Shown: piece after piece, positions 1-5,738 of the stretch
Position numbering within the stretch: the stretch's first letter is position 1
Layout: every line of letters starts with the position of its first letter
DNA from: Lachnospiraceae bacterium UBA2734
Lineage (GTDB): Bacteria; Bacillota; Clostridia; Lachnospirales; Lachnospiraceae
Direction of reading: 5' to 3'
Length of the DNA: 25,218 nt
NCBI GenBank assembly: GCA_002353635.1
Contig: DEKA01000003.1
Coordinates: 4,285-29,502 of the forward strand
The notes under the pieces: generated by a model
The model's database searches: none
Told to the model about the DNA's origin: nothing
What the model saw: only the letters and a program-made list of their open reading frames with translations
Position numbers and translations under genes: made by a program

Positions 1-2
1 CG

Positions 3-1031
3 GCGGCTTATGTACCCACGGCAGACGACTTCAAGTTAAAGGGGCTCTCCCGCGACATCGGCGTCGACACGAACTTTGCCTCGCAGAGCTTCTGGAAGGA
101 AGCAATGATCCGCTTTGTGCACAAGACAAGTGCACTTGTCGGACTCTTCCTCATTATCTTCATAACGATTATGGCAGTTGTCGGCCCGTCCATGACGCCG
201 TACAACTATTCGGAGCAGAACATCGCGCAGAAGAACTTCGCACCCCGCGTGCCAGGGCTCGAGAAGCTCGGCATCTTCGACGGGGGTGAAACGATCTCCA
301 CGACAACTGGTTCCAAAAAGGTGAACCAGTACAAGGAGATGAATAAGCTTGATGTCTACTATTGGTTTGGTTCCGATAATTTTGGCCGCGATATCTGGAC
401 GAGAACATGGTCCGGCACGAGAGTATCCCTCATCATCGCGGTGGCGGCTGCTCTCATCGATATGATCTTCGGCATGAGCTACGGACTGATCTCCGGTTAT
501 TTTGGCGGAAAAGTCGATATGGTCATGCAGCGAATACTGGAGATCGTAAACGGCATACCAAGGCTTGTTATCGTGACGCTCCTTTTGCTGGTATTGAAGC
601 CCGGCATGCTGACGATTATCTTCGCCCTGATGCTGACTGAGTGGGTCGGTATGAGCCGTATTGCAAGAGCAGAGATGCTAAAGCTAAAGGAGCAGGAATT
701 CGTTCTCGCCTCGAGAACACTGGGTGCGGGGTCGTTCTTCATTATTTTCAAGGAAGTGCTGCCTAACATCATCGGACCCATCATCACACAGGTGATGTTC
801 TCCGTGCCGACGGCTATCTTCACTGAGGCCTTCCTCTCATTTGTAGGTCTTGGCATTCCGGTGCCGAGGTGCTCTCTGGGGTCCCTGATCAGTGAGGGCT
901 TCAACAGCTTCACGACACACCCGTTCGAGATCGTTCCGCCGATCGTTGTCATGGCGGTTCTGATGCTCTCCTTCAACCTGGTTGGTGATGGACTGAGAGA
1001 AGCGCTGGATCCGAAGCTGAAGGAGATGTGA
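3..1031 (+). CDS. oppC: Oligopeptide ABC transporter permease OppC, 5' end outside window
   Basis: Inner-membrane permease subunit of a peptide-type ABC importer (Opp/Dpp family). The first ATG inside the window (105) is not the true start: the same frame is open back to base 3 and encodes 34 residues that fit the usual cytoplasmic N-terminal tail of OppC, with a TADDF motif and SFWKEA just before the first membrane segment. The start therefore lies upstream of the window. A first transmembrane helix (TSALVGLFLIIFITIMAVVG) is followed by a periplasmic-side loop, then the binding-protein-dependent permease domain with several hydrophobic helices and the EAA-type loop (ASRTLGAGSFFIIFKEVLPN), which contacts the ATPases. 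It is followed after 4 bp by oppD, whose ribosome binding site (AAGGAG) lies inside the last codons of this gene. Family assignment is firm; the peptide substrate is unknown. Confidence 0.95.
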   Translation, partial: AAYVPTADDFKLKGLSRDIGVDTNFASQSFWKEAMIRFVHKTSALVGLFLIIFITIMAVVGPSMTPYNYSEQNIAQKNFAPRVPGLEKLGIFDGGETISTTTGSKKVNQYKEMNKLDVYYWFGSDNFGRDIWTRTWSGTRVSLIIAVAAALIDMIFGMSYGLISGYFGGKVDMVMQRILEIVNGIPRLVIVTLLLLVLKPGMLTIIFALMLTEWVGMSRIARAEMLKLKEQEFVLASRTLGAGSFFIIFKEVLPNIIGPIITQVMFSVPTAIFTEAFLSFVGLGIPVPRCSLGSLISEGFNSFTTHPFEIVPPIVVMAVLMLSFNLVGDGLREALDPKLKEM

Positions 1032-1035
1032 GGGT

Positions 1036-2385
1036 ATGAGTGATTCAAATGATAAAATTCTTGAGATCCGTGACCTGGACATCACGTTTAAGACGACGGC
1101 AGGTCCTGTGCACGCGATCCGCGGAATCAATGTTGATTTAAAGAGGGGAGAGACGGTGGCGATCGTCGGCGAGTCGGGCTCCGGCAAGTCCGTTACGATG
1201 CGCGCCGCCATGGGAATCCTTGCGAAGAACGCCGTGGTGAACAGGGGGTCGATTATTTTCCGCTATCATCATCAGGACGGCTCCGAGGCGGAGGTCGATA
1301 TTCTCTCCAAGGACAAGAAGTGGATCCGCAGCCACATCAACGGCAAGCGGATGGCAATGGTCTTTCAGGATCCTATGACTTCGCTGGATCCGACGATGCA
1401 GATCGGCCGGCAGATCATGGAAGACATGATCTGGCATTACAAAACGCCTAAGGAAGAGGCGAGAAAGCGCGCCATTGAGCTGCTCACAGAGGTTGGCATC
1501 GAGGAGCCGGAAAAGAGGATGAAGGAATATCCGCATCAGCTCTCCGGCGGCATGCGTCAGCGTGTAGTTATTGCCATCGCGCTCGCCTGCAATCCCGATC
1601 TTCTGATCTGCGATGAGCCGACGACCGCTCTGGATGTGACGATTCAGGCGAAGATCATCGAGCTGATCAGAAGAATCCAGAAGGAGAGGGGAATCTCCGT
1701 TATCTATATCACGCATGACCTCGGCGTTGTCGCGAAGGTTGCGGATTATGTGAATGTCATGTATGCGGGCAGAATTGTGGAGAAGGGTACGATCAACGAG
1801 ATCTATTATGATCCGCGCCATCCTTATACATGGGGACTTCTCTCCGCGATGCCCGATCTCGACACCAACGACGAGAGACTCTACACGATTCCGGGATCAC
1901 CGCCCAACCTTCTTCATGAGAAGGCGGGAGATGCATTCGCACCCCGCAATAAGTTTGCGCTGGAAATCGATGACAAGGCGGATCCGCCGATGTTCCAGAT
2001 TTCGACGACGCATTTTGCGGCGACGTGGCTTCTTGATCCAAGGGCGCCTAAGGTGGAGATGCCTGCAGAGCTCCGCGCGAAAATCCTTCGAATGAAGCAT
2101 GAGGCAGGTCTCGATGATACGCCCGCACCCGAGGAGCGTGCAACCGGCATCGCGACGGACGCGGATGTGAGGGAAGAGGGCAGCGCGGCCGGTGCCGTAA
2201 CAGCTGCAGACGGAAAGGCTTCCGGCAACACATCCGGCGAAGTGTCTGAAGGTGTGAAGGCGGATAGCGCGGCCGAAACGAAGGCTGCGGATAGTGCTAA
2301 ATCCGGCGAAGGTGGCAGCGCGGATACCGGCAATAGTGGTGCAGCCGGCGCTGCAGAGAACGAGGAGGGAGAGAGCCATGCATAA
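1036..2385 (+). CDS. oppD: Oligopeptide ABC transporter ATPase OppD with long low-complexity C-terminal tail
   Basis: Cytoplasmic ATPase subunit that powers peptide import with OppF. Visible motifs are Walker A GESGSGKS (residues 45-52), Q-loop FQDPMTSLDP, ABC signature LSGGMRQR (from residue 169), Walker B ending D193-E194 and the switch histidine in ITHDLG. A C-terminal oligopeptide/dipeptide-transporter segment follows (RHPYTWGLLSAMPDL). The start is set by AAGGAG about 10 bp upstream of ATG 1036. The protein is 449 aa, whereas family members are usually about 330-360 aa. The excess is an Ala/Gly/Ser/Glu/Asp-rich tail of roughly 90 residues after the core, without predicted fold and resembling the linker of the 744-aa protein at 5739. 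The last 8 bp overlap the start of oppF, so the two are translationally coupled. Confidence 0.95.
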   Translation: MSDSNDKILEIRDLDITFKTTAGPVHAIRGINVDLKRGETVAIVGESGSGKSVTMRAAMGILAKNAVVNRGSIIFRYHHQDGSEAEVDILSKDKKWIRSHINGKRMAMVFQDPMTSLDPTMQIGRQIMEDMIWHYKTPKEEARKRAIELLTEVGIEEPEKRMKEYPHQLSGGMRQRVVIAIALACNPDLLICDEPTTALDVTIQAKIIELIRRIQKERGISVIYITHDLGVVAKVADYVNVMYAGRIVEKGTINEIYYDPRHPYTWGLLSAMPDLDTNDERLYTIPGSPPNLLHEKAGDAFAPRNKFALEIDDKADPPMFQISTTHFAATWLLDPRAPKVEMPAELRAKILRMKHEAGLDDTPAPEERATGIATDADVREEGSAAGAVTAADGKASGNTSGEVSEGVKADSAAETKAADSAKSGEGGSADTGNSGAAGAAENEEGESHA

Positions 2386-3313
2386 GATCGATTACAGCAG
2401 TGCGCCTCTCCTGACAGTGGAGGGGCTCAAGCAATACTTCCGCATCAGCCGGACTTTCACAGTAAAGGCAGTTGATGACGTCAGCTTTAAGATCTGGCCG
2501 GGCGAGACCTACGGCCTCGTCGGTGAGTCGGGCTCCGGCAAATCGACGATCGGCAGGTCCGTGATACGGCTATATGATCCGACGGCGGGGAAAATTGTTT
2601 TCAATGGTATGGATATCTCCGGGAAGATGTCGCACAGCACGGAGGGGAATCTTCGCGTGCAGATGCAGATGATTTTCCAGGATCCAATGGCTTCACTCAA
2701 TCCCAGAAAGACGATCGGCGATATCATCGGCGAGGGCCTCGACATTCACCATACCTACAAGACGCGTGCGGAAAGAGAAGAGGCGATCAAGAATATTCTT
2801 TTGAAGGTCGGCCTCTCCCCGGAGCATGCAACCCGCTATCCGCATCAGTTCAGCGGCGGCCAGAGACAGCGTGTCGGCATCGCAAGAGCGCTCATCATGA
2901 ACCCGAAGCTCATCATCGCAGATGAGTGCATCTCGGCGCTGGATGTTTCCATCCAGGCGCAGGTGATCAATCTGATGAAGGATATTCAGGACGAGACAGG
3001 TACGGCTTATCTGTTCATTGCACACGACCTCTCGATGGTCAAGTACATCAGCGACAGAATCGGTGTCCTGCATCTTGGACATCTCCTTGAGACGGGAACC
3101 ACGGAGGAAATTTTCTCCCATCCGGTGCATCCTTATACGAAGAGCCTTCTCTCTGCGATTCCCGAGCCCAATCCGATTGTGGAGAAGAAGAGAGTAGCTG
3201 AGAGCTACGACTACAAGACGTCCGGCATCCACTATGAGGACGGCACAAGCCATCTCGTCGAGGGCACGCACTATGTGAAGTGCACGGATGAAGAATTTAA
3301 GAAGTGGGTGTAG
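2378..3313 (+). CDS. oppF: Oligopeptide ABC transporter ATPase OppF
   Basis: Second ATPase of the Opp importer, 311 aa. An in-frame ATG exists at 2294, but it lies inside oppD; the better start is ATG 2378, with GAGGAGGGA 7 bp upstream and homology beginning at the LLTVEGLKQYF segment. Walker A is GESGSGKS (49-56), the signature is FSGGQRQR (from 158) and the Walker B acidic pair is D182-E183. The residue after the catalytic Glu is Cys (DEC), where most relatives have Pro (DEP); this should still allow ATP hydrolysis. The switch histidine lies in IAHDLS. The C-terminus carries the HPVHPYTKSLLSAIPEP motif typical of OppF. It is the last gene of the operon; transcription probably ends at the hairpin at 3654-3691. 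Confidence 0.95.
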   Translation: MHKIDYSSAPLLTVEGLKQYFRISRTFTVKAVDDVSFKIWPGETYGLVGESGSGKSTIGRSVIRLYDPTAGKIVFNGMDISGKMSHSTEGNLRVQMQMIFQDPMASLNPRKTIGDIIGEGLDIHHTYKTRAEREEAIKNILLKVGLSPEHATRYPHQFSGGQRQRVGIARALIMNPKLIIADECISALDVSIQAQVINLMKDIQDETGTAYLFIAHDLSMVKYISDRIGVLHLGHLLETGTTEEIFSHPVHPYTKSLLSAIPEPNPIVEKKRVAESYDYKTSGIHYEDGTSHLVEGTHYVKCTDEEFKKWV

Positions 3314-3370
3314 GAAGGACAAACCAGGCAGATAGCTGATATCCAGGCTCCTGTGTCGTGGGGCGGACAA

Positions 3371-3397
3371 GGCGCGGAGCGGTCTCCGCTCCGCGCC
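3371..3397. other. Perfect GC-rich hairpin downstream of oppF
   Basis: Two perfect 12-bp arms, GGCGCGGAGCGG and CCGCTCCGCGCC, are separated by a 3-base loop. No T-run follows, so it is not a canonical intrinsic terminator. It lies directly before the 17-bp tandem repeats. It may protect the 3' end of the opp transcript or act as a processing site; this is inference. Confidence 0.6.
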
Positions 3398-3398
3398 G

Positions 3399-3501
3399 GT
3401 CGTTGCAGAACCAAGGTTCGTTGCAGAACCAAGGTCGTTGCAGAATCAAGGTCGTTGCAGAACCACGGTCGTTGCAGAATCACGGTCGTTGCAGAATCAA
3501 G
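3399..3501. repeat. Six tandem copies of a 17-bp repeat
   Basis: Consensus GTCGTTGCAGAAYCAMG occurs six times head to tail at 3399, 3416, 3434, 3451, 3468 and 3485. The second copy has one extra T (18 bp). Copies differ only at two positions (C/T and A/C). The unit is not a multiple of three and the short ORFs across it have no coding support, so it is a non-coding minisatellite. Right after the last copy, GGACCTTGTGCAAC is a partial inverted copy, giving a hairpin with arms AAGGTCC (3499-3505) and GGACCTT (3509-3515), extended by TTGCA/TGCAA. Confidence 0.85.
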
Positions 3502-3519
3502 GTCCACAGGACCTTGTGC

Positions 3520-3595
3520 AACTCTGAACGCCCACATCGAAGAATTGCGACGCCTTTTGGAGTAATTCGAGATGAGGTGCCAAACAGTTACAAAA
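3520..3595 (+). repeat. Dispersed intergenic palindromic element, copy 1
   Basis: One of four related copies in this window. It shares CTGAACGCCCACATCGAAGA and TCGAGATGAGGTGC plus AAACAGTTAC with the reverse-strand copy at 17471-17528. The two ends are imperfect inverted repeats (GCAACT...GTTAC, CATCGAA...TTCGAGATG), so the transcript could fold as a hairpin. It lies between oppF and its terminator, in the oppF 3' untranslated region. Confidence 0.6.
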
Positions 3596-3653
3596 TATTT
3601 AAGAACTGGATGCTGAGAGAAGAAATCGCAGCTCCTCAGCCTTAAATGACAGC

Positions 3654-3691
3654 AAAAAAGACAGCCGGCAGTGTGCCGGCTGTCTTTTTTT
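3654..3691. terminator. Bidirectional intrinsic terminator between oppF and the nuclease-like gene
   Basis: An A6 tract, the stem GACAGCCGGCA, a 3-base loop, the opposing stem TGCCGGCTGTC and a T7 tract. The symmetric A/T tracts let it serve oppF on the + strand and the convergent gene at 3698-4489 on the - strand, whose stop codon is 7 bp away. Confidence 0.92.
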
Positions 3692-3697
3692 GGAAAA

Positions 3698-4489
3698 TCA
3701 GAGGCAGTATTGATTAATAATGGAATTCAAAGCCTGAAGATTGAGCGGATGACTCTGTGTCTCAAATGTTGCGATCAGCTGATGACCGAGGCAGATGCCG
3801 GCGCTCTGATATAGATTTATTTTTTCGACGGTTCTTTCTGCATAGGAAGGGTCGTCCATCATTCCGAAATGTTCAAAAATCAGTTCCTGTCTGGTTCTCA
3901 CGTTCAGTATCGTGAAGTCCGGGTGGAGAATTATATTTTCATGGATTGTAAGAGGGTATTCGTAGCGGTAAGGGATGTTCTTGCTGTCAAGAAGGTTGGC
4001 AATAATGATTTCTGACTTGGACCGCACGCGCTCGCCGCGGGCAGTGAGATAGGTCGGTACATTGGCCGGAATTTCTTTGCCTGTGTAGGGAATCTGCATC
4101 CATTGATGGACATACTCCTCGTCGGAGAGTTCGATGGGCCGGATGAGTGCGCGGCGGGCAGAAGATATTTTGTTGATGATTTCTTCCGGGGCGGGGGTGG
4201 GATAATTGGCGAAAATTCCGGCCAAGTAGTCAAGTTCTTTTTGGCACGCGGTGAGAATGCGCTGGTCGTAGCCTTTCTGGGCAAGGGAATCGCGGAGACT
4301 GTGATCTCTGATATAGGTTTGTTTGGCTTCATTTCCGTGATAGTGGTAATACTGCAGGCTGTTCTTTCTTTTTGATATGCGGAGGGATCCGACTGGCGCA
4401 TTTTGAATGGAAATTTGTGTTTGCTGGATCCATTTCGTTAGCAGAACCTTACGACTGTTCATTTCCTTTAGAATTTTGTTTTCAGGCAT
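3698..4489 (-). CDS. PD-(D/E)XK nuclease-like protein of unknown role
   Basis: Predicted soluble protein of 263 aa. The start is ATG at 4489, with AAAAGGAG about 10 bp upstream; the frame stays open for about 75 more codons into the repeat array, but that extension is repeat-derived and not credible. The C-terminal half (about 150-245) has the motif order of a PD-(D/E)XK fold: RSKSE (156-160), YEYP, HPDF with D191, then EHFG with E206, and a YAERTVEKINLY helix carrying a conserved-type Lys. The usual Lys two residues after the Glu is not present (E-H-F), as in some diverged family members, so catalysis is plausible but not certain. The N-terminal half is basic and helical (KRKNSLQYYHYHG), possibly nucleic-acid binding. 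It is a single-gene unit, transcribed away from the 64-bp array, whose first unit begins 67 bp upstream of its start codon. Function unknown. Confidence 0.8.
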   Translation of the reverse strand: MPENKILKEMNSRKVLLTKWIQQTQISIQNAPVGSLRISKRKNSLQYYHYHGNEAKQTYIRDHSLRDSLAQKGYDQRILTACQKELDYLAGIFANYPTPAPEEIINKISSARRALIRPIELSDEEYVHQWMQIPYTGKEIPANVPTYLTARGERVRSKSEIIIANLLDSKNIPYRYEYPLTIHENIILHPDFTILNVRTRQELIFEHFGMMDDPSYAERTVEKINLYQSAGICLGHQLIATFETQSHPLNLQALNSIINQYCL

Positions 4490-4556
4490 AGTTGTTGGTC
4501 TCCTTTTGAATTGAATATAAAGCGAATCGCAGACAAAACAGCGTGAAAACGGGAAG

Positions 4557-5131
4557 CTTGGATGCACTTGAGGGTAGTGAAAAATTGACAGTACGGACAA
4601 GACAGTTGAGAGACGAGGAATTTGGATGCAGGTCAGGTTAATGATACGGACAAGACGGTGGATAGACGTGAGGTTTGGATGCAGGTCAGAGCCAACAGAG
4701 GGACTAGGTACGGACAAGAGAGTGCAGCAACGGGTGATTTGGATGCATAGCGGGGAGTGAGAAGGTTAATGGTACGGACAAGACAGTGGATAGACGCGAG
4801 GTTTGGATGCAGGTCAGAGCCAACAGAGGGGCTAGGTACGGACAAGAGAGTGCAGCAACGAGTGATTTGGATGCATGGCGGGGAGTGAGAAGGTTAATGG
4901 TACGGACAAGACAGTGGATAGACGTGAGGTTTGGATGCAAGTCAGGGACGTCAGCGGGGCTAGGTACGGACAAGAGAGTGTAGCAACGGGTGATTTGGAT
5001 GCATGGCGGGGGGGGAGAAGGTTAATGGTACGGACAAGACAGTGGATAGACGAGAAATTTGGATGCACGGTCGGTCTGGAAGGCGGTGGCAGTACGGACA
5101 TGACCAAGAAGCAACGAGCGGTTTGGATGCA
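4557..5131. repeat. Array of ten 64-bp units with two conserved motifs per unit
   Basis: TTTGGATGCA (first copy CTTGGATGCA) occurs at 4557, 4621, 4674, 4738, 4802, 4866, 4930, 4994, 5058 and 5122. TACGGACAAGAN occurs at 4592, 4645, 4709, 4773, 4837, 4901, 4965, 5029 and 5093 (last copy TACGGACATGAC). Unit layout: TTTGGATGCA, 25 bp variable, TACGGACAAGAN, 17 bp semi-conserved, for a 64-bp period. One unit (4621) is 53 bp because of an 11-bp deletion in the 25-bp part. The 17-bp part always has A at position 6, ACG at 10-12 and G at 14. The middle units alternate between two sequence types, a 128-bp higher-order repeat. 64 is not a multiple of three, so the overlapping ORFs are artefacts. It is not a standard CRISPR. 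Confidence 0.93.
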
Positions 5132-5203
5132 CGGCAATCCTGAGAGTAATCAGTATATAGACTAAGTCTCACGCGTGCAATGCTTCTTCGCTGTAAGAGG
5201 TTG

Positions 5204-5242
5204 ATATTATGGAGATCTGCCTCAGATGCCTCCATGTAATAT
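5204..5242. other. Long imperfect hairpin downstream of the 64-bp array
   Basis: Stem segments ATATTA, TGGAG and ATCTG pair with CAGAT, CTCCA and TAATAT around a 3-base loop, with small bulges. There is no T-run. In the rest of 5132-5738 I see no gene: the region is AT-rich, holds the short palindrome ACGATTATCGT (near 5387) and a possible promoter at 5477. Reverse-strand ORFs there have no ribosome binding site and low-quality composition. Confidence 0.5.
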
Positions 5243-5476
5243 TGGTGACAAGAAAAATCATCGTTGAAGAAGGTGTTGGACCGTCTGTATCCAGCGTTGT
5301 CCATGGGCCCTTTCACTGAAAATATTATCTGTGGTCGGGATGCAAATTGCAATAATCAATTCATATCAAATATAAAATGGCAATGACGATTATCGTTTTA
5401 TGAAACTACCACTCCGGGACAATAATTGTATAAATATTGACTTAAACGGTTAACAATAGGAAACAAGAACAACCTG

Positions 5477-5485
5477 TGCTATGAT
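5477..5485 (+). promoter_or_regulatory. Possible extended -10 promoter for the 744-aa protein gene
   Basis: TGCTATGAT matches an extended -10 (TGN plus TATGAT). No convincing -35 hexamer is at 17 bp; TTGACT at 5437 is too far away. It would give an approximately 245-base leader before ATG 5739. Weak call. Confidence 0.3.
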
Positions 5486-5738
5486 ATAGGCACTAAGCGG
5501 AACGATCCGGCTGCATGCAACGGCGATTGAGATAAATGAAAGACCCAATCGCGGACAGACGATGGCTTTCAACTGCACGATGGCAGTGAGGCTATAGATT
5601 GTAAACTGGTCACGGGCGATGGAAATCGAAGCATTATTGCATGCTGTATGCCACAGACAGCTGAGATTTAGTGCGGTGGGCACGGTGGAATGACTTTGCA
5701 GAAGGATAATCCGTATATGGGAGAGGAGAACGGCACAG

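Noticed and set aside
3353..3645. ORFs of 70, 95 and 88 aa over the 17-bp repeats
   Set aside because: Generated by tandem repetition, with no ribosome binding site and no family resemblance.
4490..4717. N-terminal extension of the nuclease-like protein
   Set aside because: The extra 76 residues are translated from array DNA; the ATG at 4489 has a good Shine-Dalgarno sequence.
4557..5131. Canonical CRISPR array
   Set aside because: The conserved part is gapped and partly variable, the 25-bp parts recur in alternating families, and there are no cas genes in the window.
4633..5352. Overlapping short ORFs on both strands across the 64-bp array with repeated HPN/LVRT or MQVR-type peptides
   Set aside because: The unit length is 64 bp, so the frame shifts every repeat; several frames stay open on both strands, and no ribosome binding sites are present. 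They are repeat artefacts.
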